From NCBI GenBank assembly GCA_016703945.1, contig JADJBC010000045.1:1-64000 (forward strand): 64,000 nt of DNA, read 5' to 3'. Origin of the DNA: Candidatus Aalborgicola danicus. Its GTDB lineage: Bacteria; Pseudomonadota; Gammaproteobacteria; Burkholderiales; Burkholderiaceae_C. Below, in pieces: positions 45,282 to 54,012 of this stretch; the stretch's first letter is position 1; each line of letters starts with the position of its first letter. Position numbers and translations under genes: made by a program. Below the pieces are notes generated by a model. It was given only the letters and a program-made list of their open reading frames with translations. It was not told the origin of the DNA and made no database searches.

Positions 45282-47146
45282 GACAAAACGCCTCCTGATC
45301 CCATTGGTGGCTCCGTCGCATCCAGTGCCAGCGGTACACCCAAACGCACACTCACTCCGCCGCCGTCCCGCGGCACGATCTGCAAGCTCCCCCCCAGCGT
45401 ACGGGCGCGCCGCAACATATTGCCCAGACCATGGCCCTGAGGCATCAGGCTGGGGTCAAAACCACGACCGTCATCCTCGACACCGAGTTGCATATGGTCG
45501 CTGGCAACATGAATGTCGACCCAGCACCTGCGCGCGCCGCTGTGGCGAATCACGTTGGACACGGCTTCGCGCAGGATGCGGCTGAGTTGCACTTGCGCGC
45601 GCGCAGGCAACATCCATTCCAAGGGCGGGTCGCTGGCGTTCCAGAGCACAGTCACACCGGCCAGCGTCAGCCGCTCCACCGTCTCGGAGCGCCAGTCGGC
45701 CAGTACGTGTGGCAAGGGCGTGGGCTCGCCGGTCAGACCGCGCACCGACAGGCGCAAGTCCGTGAGCGCCTGGCGGGCCATTTCCGCCACGCGGGAAGTG
45801 TCGCCGGCGTACAGACTGGCCTGGGCCATGGTGACCAACTGGGCACCCAGATCGTCGTGCAGGTCGGAGGCGATGCGCTGGCGCTCGGCGGCAGCTGCCT
45901 GGTCCGCGCGCAAATCACTCAATTGGGCGTAGCTGCGGGTAATCTCCGCCGTCTTGTCAGCCACACGCTGCTCCAGTTCCCGGTTGAGCCGTTCGGACTC
46001 GGACAGCGCCGCAGCGAATTGCCGCACCAGACGCACCCCAAAAGCGAACGCAATTGCCGGCATCGCAAAATGGAGCAGGTGGATTTTGGGCAAGGCGAGC
46101 CAGCCGTTTTGAATGGCCAGTTCCGCCCCCGTCAAACCCAGCAGCAGCCCCAGGTTGGCACCCATGAACCAGAAATCCCGGCGCATGAAACGCCAGCTCT
46201 GGCGGGCAAAAAACACGAAGGCCAGCACAAACTCGCACCCCAGCACCGTGTAGATCCCACTGGCCACTGCCGCCAGCGTGTGGGCTGGCGCCAGCACCAG
46301 CAACACGGGAATCGCGACGCACTGCCACGCCAGCACCTGCCGCACCCAGCGCCGTGGCTGGCCGACGTAGTGCAGCAGAAACTGCACGAGGGCGAAGGCA
46401 AAGGGTCCATACAGGGAGGTGAACACTATCTCGCTGGCCACCACGGTCATCGGTAAATGCTGCACGTAGAGCCGGATGCTCATCACCGACCACAGCATCA
46501 GGGCCAGGCCGAAATAGAGGTTGTGACGGTCCTGGCGGCGCATCCAGCCCAGGGCCGCAATCACCAGCCCCACCAACGAGATGCATATCCCGATCACCTG
46601 GGCCAGCGTGATGTTCCAGAAGTAACGACTGTCAAAGCGTGGCGCCAACTCCGCCTGTTCGCCGATAAGTACCTGCGAGAGTCCCCCCGCGCGTTGCCGC
46701 GCTGCGACCCACGCTTGGGGGTAACCGACAACCCGAATGTCCAGGCGGTTGTGGCCGCTGTGCAGCAGGCTGCGCGGGAATCGGATCAGTTGCGGGAAAT
46801 AACAATTGCGGGTCAGGGGCTCCACCATGCTGCCACCGCCGCCGACCGGTTGGCCATTGACCCAGACCTCCAGGTTGGTGCAAGCGCGCTCCACGTAGAT
46901 GGCGGGCAAAGACCAGCCACGGTCGTCAAAGCTCATACGGTACCACCGTTGCTCCGGCAGGGACGATGGGGCATCCGTCCAGTCATGGGGCAGCGTTATC
47001 GGTTCGCCAGGCTCGGGATCGGGCGGTGCGAGCGATGGGCTGAGCAAGGTACTCGCCTGCTCCAACACCTGCACGGCAGGGCCGGACCGCGCATACACCG
47101 GCGCCACGCAGAAGAGCAACAGGGACAGGACCAACCGATACGCCAT
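45278..47146 (-). CDS. Membrane sensor histidine kinase (NarX/DegS-type) with an extracytoplasmic sandwich domain and 7TM region
   Basis: A 622-residue sensor kinase. A signal peptide (LVLSLLLFCVAPVYA) is followed by a periplasmic beta-sandwich (about 50-180, WYRMSFDDRGWSLPAIYVE, NLEVWVNGQPVGG, HNRLDIRVVGYPQ) resembling galactose-binding-like folds, seven hydrophobic helices (about 195-400), a coiled coil, a HisKA_3 dimerisation domain with ERQRIASDLHDDLGAQL (His about 429) and a HATPase domain (EAVSNVIRHSGA, GVEDDGRGFD, GLGNMLRRARTLGG). The ATG at 47146 replaces a longer frame that runs into the divergent gene. The response-regulator gene overlaps it by four bases. The ligand is unknown; the sandwich fold makes a carbohydrate plausible. 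Confidence 0.92.
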   Translation of the reverse strand: MAYRLVLSLLLFCVAPVYARSGPAVQVLEQASTLLSPSLAPPDPEPGEPITLPHDWTDAPSSLPEQRWYRMSFDDRGWSLPAIYVERACTNLEVWVNGQPVGGGGSMVEPLTRNCYFPQLIRFPRSLLHSGHNRLDIRVVGYPQAWVAARQRAGGLSQVLIGEQAELAPRFDSRYFWNITLAQVIGICISLVGLVIAALGWMRRQDRHNLYFGLALMLWSVMSIRLYVQHLPMTVVASEIVFTSLYGPFAFALVQFLLHYVGQPRRWVRQVLAWQCVAIPVLLVLAPAHTLAAVASGIYTVLGCEFVLAFVFFARQSWRFMRRDFWFMGANLGLLLGLTGAELAIQNGWLALPKIHLLHFAMPAIAFAFGVRLVRQFAAALSESERLNRELEQRVADKTAEITRSYAQLSDLRADQAAAAERQRIASDLHDDLGAQLVTMAQASLYAGDTSRVAEMARQALTDLRLSVRGLTGEPTPLPHVLADWRSETVERLTLAGVTVLWNASDPPLEWMLPARAQVQLSRILREAVSNVIRHSGARRCWVDIHVASDHMQLGVEDDGRGFDPSLMPQGHGLGNMLRRARTLGGSLQIVPRDGGGVSVRLGVPLALDATEPPMGSGGVLS

Positions 47147-47267
47147 GGTGGGCGCAGGATACGCGAAAGCCGAACCGCAACCCACCCCCGCGTTCAGGGG
47201 GTGCACAGACCAGCACGCGCGCCGTACAGTGCAACCGAACCCGCAACCCAAACCCAAAATAACCACC

Positions 47268-48422
47268 ATGTCTGTCACACCATCGATTGCCCCACGCACC
47301 CTGGTTTGGGCTGCGGCATTCACCCTGACCTGCTCTTGCGCTTGGGCACAAACGCCCGCCGCAGCAGACCCCGCTCCCTCACCCCTGCCTGACGCCAGCG
47401 CGCCCCAGGCGGCCGCACAAACCCCAAGCCTGGCCATGGCAGCATCCGCTCCATCCGCCGCGCCTGGCCTGCCCGAACTCGACCCCGATGCCTACTTCAA
47501 GGGCAAGATGGGCGGCACCTTTGGCAAGAACGTGACCGAAATTCTGCCGGCCTACAAACGCGTTGCCGTGGCGGGGTTTCGCGTTGCCTTCGTCACCAAG
47601 GACAGCGCAACCGCACAGGTGCGTGCGAGCTCCTTCCTGGGGCGCGACACCAGCGGCGCGCGCATGACGGTGAATGCCGCGCTGGACGGCGTGGATGCCG
47701 CCACCATGCAGGCCGTGGCCGACAAGGCGTACGCCAACTTCCTGGAGCAACTCAGACTGGCCGGGCGTGAAGTCGTACCCCAGGACGAATTGAAGGAGTT
47801 TTTATCTGGCGTGCAAGCCACGCCCACCTCGGTGGACAAACCCTTCACCAAGGAGTTCGGCGCCCAAACACTGCAACTATTTGCCCCGACTGGCATGCCA
47901 CTGTGGTTCATCCATATCGAAGGACCCTGGAGTGACCGTGGCGCCTTTGACCTGGGCAACTGGCGGCGGTTGGGGGAGTATTCAAAGAAGTACAACGCCA
48001 TCGTCGTCACGCCGTTGATTTTGGTGAACTTTGTTTCCATGCAGTCCAGTGGTAACCAGTCGGGGCTGGTGGCCAGGTCGGCGGAAGCCGATGCTATCCC
48101 TGGTATGACGGTCAATGTATTCATGAGCCTCTACAACTCGCCGGTGGATGAAGGCGGGGTGCAGATGACCAAAGGCGTTCGCAGCAACCTGGTATTTGGC
48201 ACCATGAAAGAAGTGGCGGCCGAGGACAACAAGGCGGTCAAGGGCGTTTTCGACATACTGGGCAAGGTCGCTGGCCTGGCCAATGCTGGTGGTGCCAACC
48301 GGGCCACCAGCAACCGCGTGATGCAGGCCAACAGCACCGACTACCGCGTGGCGTCGCTGGATGCACTGGGACGCGCCACGGGCACGTTTGCGAAATTGTT
48401 TGAGAAATACCCCGCTCGCTGA
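47268..48422 (+). CDS. Exported protein of unknown function, 384 residues
   Basis: A signal peptide (TLVWAAAFTLTCSCAWA) leads to an Ala/Pro-rich linker (about 28-70) and a soluble domain with KRVAVAGFRVAFVTKDSATA, AALDGVDAATMQAVADKAYA, WFIHIEGPWSDRGAFDLGNW and NAIVVTPLILVNFVSMQSSG. It is divergent from the sensor kinase gene with 121 bases between the starts, so the two may share a regulatory region. The ATG 47268 is chosen; an upstream in-frame start (46899) lies within the antisense of the kinase. I do not recognise a family; a lipoprotein motif is not obvious. Confidence 0.75.
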   Translation: MSVTPSIAPRTLVWAAAFTLTCSCAWAQTPAAADPAPSPLPDASAPQAAAQTPSLAMAASAPSAAPGLPELDPDAYFKGKMGGTFGKNVTEILPAYKRVAVAGFRVAFVTKDSATAQVRASSFLGRDTSGARMTVNAALDGVDAATMQAVADKAYANFLEQLRLAGREVVPQDELKEFLSGVQATPTSVDKPFTKEFGAQTLQLFAPTGMPLWFIHIEGPWSDRGAFDLGNWRRLGEYSKKYNAIVVTPLILVNFVSMQSSGNQSGLVARSAEADAIPGMTVNVFMSLYNSPVDEGGVQMTKGVRSNLVFGTMKEVAAEDNKAVKGVFDILGKVAGLANAGGANRATSNRVMQANSTDYRVASLDALGRATGTFAKLFEKYPAR

Positions 48423-48440
48423 CATTACGCAGCCCGATAA

Positions 48441-48500
48441 TCGCTACGTATTAAATAGCACGTTACGCAGTGTTTGCGAGGGCTACAGACCAGTTTGGCC
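48441..48500 (+). repeat. Interspersed repeat family A, copy 5
   Basis: Degenerate intergenic copy: GCTACGTATTAAATAGCACG, TTACGCAGTGTTTGCGAGGG, CTACAGACCAGTTTGGCC. It lies between two convergent genes and shares TTACGCAGTGTTT and GAGGGCTA with copy 1. Confidence 0.65.
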
Positions 48501-48524
48501 TGTAACTCTCTCTCTGTTCCAAGC

Positions 48525-51500
48525 CTACATATTGCGCCGGTACTGCCCACCCACTTCAAACAGCGCATTCGTGATCTGACCCAGCGAACAAACGCGCACG
48601 GCGTCCATCAGCACTTCAAACACATTCTTGTTGTCAATGACGGCCTGCTGCAGGCGCTTCAGCGCGGCCGGTGACTCTGCGGCGTGGGTGGCGTGGAACT
48701 CGGCCAGGCGCTTCAACTGGCTTTGCTTTTCTTCATCGGTACTGCGCGCCAATTCCAGCTTGTCCATGACCTGGTCGCCGTGCGGGTTGCGGAAAGTGTT
48801 GACGCCGATGATGGGCAGCTCGCCGGTGTGCTTGAGCATCTCGTAGGTCATGCTCTCGTCCTGGATCTTGCCGCGCTGGTAACCGGTCTCCATCGCGCCC
48901 AACACGCCGCCGCGGTCGGCAATGGCCGTGAACTCGGACAACACGGCCTCTTCCACCAGCTCGGTCAGTTCCTCGATGATGAAGGCACCCTGGTTGGGGT
49001 TTTCGTTCTTGGCCAGGCCCCACTCGCGGTTGATGATGAGCTGGATCGCCATGGCGCGGCGCACGGAATCCTCAGTCGGCGTGGTGATGGCTTCATCGAA
49101 CGCGTTGGTGTGCAGGCTGTTGCAGTTGTCGTAGATGGCGATCAGCGCCTGCAGCGTGGTGCGGATGTCGTTGAACTGGATCTCCTGTGCGTGCAGGCTG
49201 CGGCCACTGGTTTGAATGTGGTACTTCAGTTTTTGCGAGCGCTCATTCGCACCATATTTTTCCTTCATGGCAACCGCCCAGATGCGGCGTGCCACGCGGC
49301 CCATAACCGTGTACTCCGGATCCATGCCGTTGCTGAAGAAGAAACTCAAGTTGGGCGCAAAGTCGTCAATGTGCATGCCGCGCGCCAGATAGGCTTCGAC
49401 CAGCGTGAATCCGTTGCTCAGCGTGAAGGCCAGCTGGCTGATCGGGTTGGCACCGGCTTCGGCAATGTGATAGCCGGAAATCGACACTGAGTAGAAGTTG
49501 CGCACGTTGTGGTGCACAAAATACTCGGCGATGTCGCCCATGACCTTCAGGCTGAACTCGGTCGAGAAGATGCAGGTGTTCTGGCCCTGGTCTTCCTTCA
49601 GGATGTCGGCCTGCACGGTGCCGCGCACATTGGCCAGCACCCATTCGCGGATCTTGAGGCTTTCAGTATCGGTGGGCTGGCGGCCGTTGTCGGCCTGGAA
49701 CTTCTCCAGGTTCTGGTCGATGGCCGCATTCATGAACATCGCCAGAATCGACGGCGCCGGGCCGTTGATGGTCATGGACACGCTGGTGGCGGGGTTGCAC
49801 AAGTCGAAGCCGCCGTACAGCACCTTCAGGTCGTCCAGCGTGGCAATGGACACGCCGCTGTTGCCGACCTTGCCGTAAATGTCCGGACGCGGATCGGGGT
49901 CGTTGCCATACAGCGTGACCGAGTCAAACGCGGTAGACAGGCGCTTGGCCGCCATGCCACTGGACAGCAGCTTGAAACGGCGGTTGGTGCGGAAAGCGTC
50001 GCCCTCGCCCGCGAACATGCGGGTTGGGTCCTCGCCCTCGCGTTTGAAGGCAAAGGTGCCAGCGGTGTAGGGGTAGCTGCCGGGCACGTTGTCCAGCATC
50101 AGCCACTTCAGGATTTCGCCATGGTCCTCGTAGGTGGGCAGGGCCACCTTGCGGATCGTGGTGCCACTCAGCGACTTGGTGGTCAGCGCCGTGCGCAGTT
50201 CCTTGTCGCGGATCTTGACGACGTATTCGTCACCGGCGTAGGCCTTCTGCATTTCGGGCCACTGGGCGACCAGCTTTTTGGCGGCGGGGTCCTGGCGCTC
50301 GGTGCGCTCGGTTGCAAGACGCAGCACGGTGTTCTTGGCACCATCGCGCGTGGCATCGTCGTCCAGCAGCATGCGAGCGGTTTCGCTCAGTTGCTGGATC
50401 TCGCGGGCCAGTCTGGCCTGGGCGCGGGCCTGCTGCTTGTAGCCGCGCACGGTGTCAGTAATTTCGGCCAGGTAGCGTGTGCGCGCGGCGGGCACCACCG
50501 GTGTCTGGTTGCTGCTGTGGCGCACGTTAACCCTGGGCAACACACCGCCTCCGGTCACGGACAAGCCCAGCTCCTGCAAACGCGGTAGCAAGGCCTGGTA
50601 CAGGGCCGTCACCCCATCGTCATTGAAGCGCGCAGCCATGGTGCCAAACACCGGCATCTGCTCGGGCGGTGTGGTCCAGGCCTCCTTGTTGCGTTGCACC
50701 TGCTTGGCCACGTCGCGCAGTGCGTCGCTGGCGCCTTTGCGGTCAAACTTGTTGATGGCGACAAACTCGGCAAAGTCCAGCATGTCGATTTTTTCCAGCT
50801 GGCTGGCGGCGCCGAACTCGGGCGTCATCACATACATGGGAATATCGACCAGCGGCACGATGGCCGCATCACCCTGGCCAATGCCGGAGGTCTCGACGAC
50901 GATGGCGTCAAAACCGGCCACCTTGCAGGCGGCAATCACATCCGGCAGGGCTTGGCTGATTTCACTGCCAAAGTCGCGCGTGGCCAGACTGCGCATGAAG
51001 ACGCGCTCGCCGGTATCGCCGCCGGGCCGCCCCAAGGCGATACCTTCCCCCTCGGGGGGCAGCGAACCACTCGCAGAGGGGAGCGTGGGGGCCTGTTTCT
51101 TCCAAGGACTGATGGCGTTCATGCGGATGCGGTCACCCAGAAGCGCCCCGCCACTCTTGCGACGACTGGGGTCAATGCTGATTAGCGCCAGGCGCAGCGT
51201 GTCGCCCAGGTCCAGCCGCAAACGGCGGATCAGCTCGTCAGTCAGCGACGATTTGCCCGCGCCACCAGTTCCGGTAATACCCAACACCGGTATCTTTTTT
51301 GTAGCAGCCTGAGCCCGCAATTCGAGGGCTAGCGGGTGTTTTCCTTCCGAACTTTCCAGAGCGGTGATGAGTTGCGCCAACGCACGCCAGGATGCTGTGG
51401 TGTGTCCCTGAATCGCATCCAAAGTGGCGGGAGCGAAACCCGTCAGGTCCTTGTCACAACGCATCACCATTTCACCAATCATGCCGGCCAGGCCCATACG

Positions 51501-51905
51501 CTGGCCGTCTTCGGGGCTGTAGATGCGGGTCACGCCATAGGCTTGCAGTTCAGCAATCTCGCTGGGCACGATCACGCCGCCACCGCCGCCAAACACCTGG
51601 ATGTGGGCGCCGCCGCGTTGTTTGAGCAAGTCCACCATGTATTTGAAATATTCGACATGACCGCCCTGGTAGGAGCTGATGGCGATGCCCTGCGCGTCTT
51701 CCTGCAGAGCGGCGGTCACCACCTCATCGACGCTGCGGTTGTGGCCCAGATGGATGACCTCGGCGCCCATGCTTTGCAGGATGCGGCGCATGATGTTGAT
51801 GGCCGCGTCGTGCCCGTCGAACAGGCTGGCGGCCGTGACAAACCGGACTTTGTTGGCGGGGCGGTAATTGGCCAAGGCTTTGAACTCTGCGGACAGGTCA
51901 GTCAT
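48525..51905 (-). CDS. icmF: Isobutyryl-CoA mutase fused to its G-protein chaperone (IcmF)
   Basis: A B12-dependent mutase that interconverts isobutyryl-CoA and butyryl-CoA (and related acyl-CoAs). The 1126-residue fusion has an N-terminal B12-binding domain with SLFDGHDAAIN (His 32), a MeaB-type GTPase domain (P-loop GITGTGGAGKSS, residues 209-220; SIDPSRRKSGGALLGDRIRM; RVFMRSLATRDF), and a mutase TIM barrel (about 570-1126, ending in the conserved VCSLGQITNALFEVGGQYRR). It is slightly longer than relatives I remember, owing to two insertions translated from interspersed repeats (residues 190-205 and 271-296). A 28-bp palindrome precedes the gene. It complements the bkd operon, which makes branched acyl-CoA. 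Confidence 0.95.
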   Translation of the reverse strand: MTDLSAEFKALANYRPANKVRFVTAASLFDGHDAAINIMRRILQSMGAEVIHLGHNRSVDEVVTAALQEDAQGIAISSYQGGHVEYFKYMVDLLKQRGGAHIQVFGGGGGVIVPSEIAELQAYGVTRIYSPEDGQRMGLAGMIGEMVMRCDKDLTGFAPATLDAIQGHTTASWRALAQLITALESSEGKHPLALELRAQAATKKIPVLGITGTGGAGKSSLTDELIRRLRLDLGDTLRLALISIDPSRRKSGGALLGDRIRMNAISPWKKQAPTLPSASGSLPPEGEGIALGRPGGDTGERVFMRSLATRDFGSEISQALPDVIAACKVAGFDAIVVETSGIGQGDAAIVPLVDIPMYVMTPEFGAASQLEKIDMLDFAEFVAINKFDRKGASDALRDVAKQVQRNKEAWTTPPEQMPVFGTMAARFNDDGVTALYQALLPRLQELGLSVTGGGVLPRVNVRHSSNQTPVVPAARTRYLAEITDTVRGYKQQARAQARLAREIQQLSETARMLLDDDATRDGAKNTVLRLATERTERQDPAAKKLVAQWPEMQKAYAGDEYVVKIRDKELRTALTTKSLSGTTIRKVALPTYEDHGEILKWLMLDNVPGSYPYTAGTFAFKREGEDPTRMFAGEGDAFRTNRRFKLLSSGMAAKRLSTAFDSVTLYGNDPDPRPDIYGKVGNSGVSIATLDDLKVLYGGFDLCNPATSVSMTINGPAPSILAMFMNAAIDQNLEKFQADNGRQPTDTESLKIREWVLANVRGTVQADILKEDQGQNTCIFSTEFSLKVMGDIAEYFVHHNVRNFYSVSISGYHIAEAGANPISQLAFTLSNGFTLVEAYLARGMHIDDFAPNLSFFFSNGMDPEYTVMGRVARRIWAVAMKEKYGANERSQKLKYHIQTSGRSLHAQEIQFNDIRTTLQALIAIYDNCNSLHTNAFDEAITTPTEDSVRRAMAIQLIINREWGLAKNENPNQGAFIIEELTELVEEAVLSEFTAIADRGGVLGAMETGYQRGKIQDESMTYEMLKHTGELPIIGVNTFRNPHGDQVMDKLELARSTDEEKQSQLKRLAEFHATHAAESPAALKRLQQAVIDNKNVFEVLMDAVRVCSLGQITNALFEVGGQYRRNM
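51019..51093 (+). repeat. Interspersed repeat family B, copy 3, inside icmF
   Basis: GCCGCCGGGCCGCCCCAAGG, CGATACCTTCCCCCTCGGGG, GGCAGCGAACCACTCGC and GAGCGTGGGGGCC. It is antisense to icmF and encodes residues about 271-296 in frame. It is the most complete copy in the window. Confidence 0.8.
51291..51338 (+). repeat. Interspersed repeat family A, copy 6, inside icmF
   Basis: TATCTTTTTTGTAGCAGCCT, GAGCCCGCAATTC and GAGGGCTAGCGGGTG align with the family pattern (TTTTTGATAGCTGCTTGCGC.., GTGGGCTAGCGCC of the gspF copy). It encodes IcmF residues 190-205, directly ahead of the P-loop. Confidence 0.6.
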
Positions 51906-51943
51906 AAGTGTGCTCCTAGATCACTGTGCCTATCGCTCTGGCG

Positions 51944-51971
51944 CAGTTGACGTTTACGTAAACGTCAACTG
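51944..51971. promoter_or_regulatory. Perfect 28-bp palindrome upstream of icmF, probable operator
   Basis: A continuous palindrome with centre TTTACGTAAA and flanks TTGACG/CGTCAA, 39-66 bases upstream of the icmF ATG (51905) and 125 bases before the divergent persulfide dioxygenase gene. It resembles the sites reported for LiuR-type MerR regulators of branched-chain amino-acid breakdown, which fits icmF. The regulator gene itself is not in the window. Confidence 0.75.
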
Positions 51972-52095
51972 TAAACCATTTGGCCTTACCGTGACTTACG
52001 CCGCGGCATTTAGCAACGCCGGGTCCACTGGTCAAATCCATTAAAGTTGGGACCCGCCGCTCCTTGCCCGGCAACACATTGTTTGAGAGAACACC

Positions 52096-53208
52096 ATGCA
52101 ACCGATACAGCTATTTGACCGCGCCTCCAGCACCTACACCTACCTGGTGTTTGACGAGGCCACGCGGGAAGCCGTCATCATCGACCCGGTGGACGAACAA
52201 CTGGAACGCGACCTGGCCGTCGTGCGCCAGTATGGGCTCACACTGTTGTGGACGGTGGAGACCCATGCCCACGCCGACCATATCACCAGTGCCGGGCTGC
52301 TGGCCGAACACACCGGTGCCCAAACGGCTGCGCCCCAGGCCTGCGGCATCCGCACGGCGGCGATGCAGTTGGTGGACGGCGACCTGCTGCGCTTTGGCAA
52401 TGAGGTCATCCGGGCGCTGCACACACCCGGACACACCGCCGGGAGCATGAGTTTTGTCTGGCGTGACCATGTTTTCACGGGTGACACCCTGCTGATCAAT
52501 GGCTGTGGCCGCACCGACTTTCAGTCTGGCAGCGCCGAGGTCATGTACCACTCGCTGACCCAAATTTTGTTCAAGCTGCCAGATGCGACCACGGTCTGGC
52601 CAGGGCATGATTACCAGGGCCGCACGCACAGCAGCATTGCCGCCGAGCGCCGCGACAACCCGCGCGTGGCAGGCAAGTCGCTGGAAGAATTCAAGGCCAT
52701 CATGGCCGCGCTGCATCTGCCCAAACCCAAGCGAATTGACGAAGCGGTGCCAGCCAACCTGAGTTCCGGGGTGCGCCACGATGCCGAAGGCATGGGTGTT
52801 CAAGAAATGCGTGTGGCTGCCGGGTACGCGGGTGATATCACCACCGGCCTGGCCTATGCCTGGTGGCAAGCCGGCGACGCCGTATTGGTGGATGTGCGCA
52901 CCGATGCCGAGCGTGAGTGGGTAGGGTTCGTGCCCGGTGCGGTCGCCCTTGCGTGGAAACAATGGCCGGGCATGGCCATGAACGCCGGTTTTGACGAAGG
53001 CCTGCGCGCCGCCGTTCCATCCGGCAAAAAAGCGCTGCTGTTGTGCCGCAGCGGTGTACGCTCCATTGCAGCGGCCAAACGTGCCACCGAGCTCGGTCTG
53101 GAGGCCTACAACATTCTGGAAGGTTTTGAAGGTGACCCGGATGCCAATGCCCATCGCGGTTACAAGGGAGGCTGGCGCATGCGAGGTCTGCCGTGGCGCC
53201 AAGGATAA
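52096..53208 (+). CDS. Persulfide dioxygenase-rhodanese fusion (ETHE1/PRF type)
   Basis: A 370-residue sulfur-oxidising enzyme. Residues 1-235 form a metallo-beta-lactamase-fold persulfide dioxygenase with an iron site: THAHADH (56-62), HTPGHTAGSMSFV, FTGDTLLINGCGRTDFQSGS and VWPGHDYQG. Residues 255-370 form a rhodanese domain with LLLCRSGVRSIAA, whose Cys (about 318) is the sulfur carrier. The dioxygenase oxidises glutathione persulfide to sulfite; the rhodanese domain moves sulfur between thiosulfate and glutathione. The same fusion is known in Burkholderia (PRF). Start ATG 52096. CoaX begins six bases downstream of its stop. Confidence 0.93.
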   Translation: MQPIQLFDRASSTYTYLVFDEATREAVIIDPVDEQLERDLAVVRQYGLTLLWTVETHAHADHITSAGLLAEHTGAQTAAPQACGIRTAAMQLVDGDLLRFGNEVIRALHTPGHTAGSMSFVWRDHVFTGDTLLINGCGRTDFQSGSAEVMYHSLTQILFKLPDATTVWPGHDYQGRTHSSIAAERRDNPRVAGKSLEEFKAIMAALHLPKPKRIDEAVPANLSSGVRHDAEGMGVQEMRVAAGYAGDITTGLAYAWWQAGDAVLVDVRTDAEREWVGFVPGAVALAWKQWPGMAMNAGFDEGLRAAVPSGKKALLLCRSGVRSIAAAKRATELGLEAYNILEGFEGDPDANAHRGYKGGWRMRGLPWRQG

Positions 53209-53214
53209 TGGCGC

Positions 53215-53982
53215 ATGACTTTTCTTGCACTCGATATTGGCAACACGCGCCTGAAGTGGGCGCAGTACGCATCCCCCCGACCCGACGCCCCATTGATGGC
53301 CCAAGGTGCGGAATTTCTGGAGAACATTGAAAAACTGGCCGAAGGTGCCTGGCGGGGTCTGCTCCCCCCAAACCAGATTCTGGGTTGTGCGGTGGCGGCC
53401 GACGCCGTCAAGCGTCGCTTGCAGGAACAACTCGATGCCTGGGATGTGTCCCCGCAATGGGTAGTGGCCAGCGAAGCCGAGGCCGGGCTGCGCAATGGTT
53501 ATGACCACCCCACCCGTTTGGGATCGGACCGCTGGGTCGCCATGATTGGCGCCTACCACCGCATGTTGTCTCAGGGTGCACCACGTCCCATGGTGGTCGT
53601 GATGGTGGGCACCGCGGTCACCGTGGAAGCGCTGGATGCGAGCGGTAAATTTCTGGGCGGGCTGATCTTGCCGGGCCACGGCATCATGCTGCGCGCGCTG
53701 GAGTCGGGCACCGCGGGATTACACGTGCCCACCGGCGAGGTACGCGAGTTCCCCACCAACACCAGCGACGCCCTGACCAGCGGCGGCACCTATGCGATTG
53801 CAGGGGCTGTGGAACGCATGGTGCAGCATGTGCGCATGCACTGCAACGCCGAGCCCAAGTGTGTGATGACGGGTGGCGCGGGCTGGAAGATGGCACCGAG
53901 CATGTCGATACCCTTTGAGCTGGTGGACAACCTGATTTTTGACGGCCTGCTGCAACTGGCTGCTGTGCGTTTTCCGGCCTGA
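53215..53982 (+). CDS. coaX: Type III pantothenate kinase
   Basis: It phosphorylates pantothenate, the first step in CoA synthesis. The 255-residue protein of the ASKHA fold has the P-loop-like LALDIGNTRLKWAQY (residues 5-19), RLGSDRWVAMIGAY, the VMVGTAVTVEAL motif, GGLILPGHGIMLRALESGTAGL, and SGGTYAIAGAVERMV. It starts six bases after the persulfide dioxygenase stop, so they are probably co-transcribed although functionally unrelated. The usual birA partner of coaX in many Proteobacteria is not next to it here. Confidence 0.94.
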   Translation: MTFLALDIGNTRLKWAQYASPRPDAPLMAQGAEFLENIEKLAEGAWRGLLPPNQILGCAVAADAVKRRLQEQLDAWDVSPQWVVASEAEAGLRNGYDHPTRLGSDRWVAMIGAYHRMLSQGAPRPMVVVMVGTAVTVEALDASGKFLGGLILPGHGIMLRALESGTAGLHVPTGEVREFPTNTSDALTSGGTYAIAGAVERMVQHVRMHCNAEPKCVMTGGAGWKMAPSMSIPFELVDNLIFDGLLQLAAVRFPA

Positions 53983-54010
53983 GACCCACGTAGCGGAGCG
54001 TGGGGGCCAT
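53980..54010 (+). repeat. Interspersed repeat family B, copy 4 (short)
   Basis: CCCACGTAGCGGAGCGTGGG followed by GGCC: a 6-bp stem with an 8-base loop lying between convergent genes. It has the 3' part of the family only and could serve as a transcription terminator. Confidence 0.6.
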
Positions 54011-54012
54011 TT

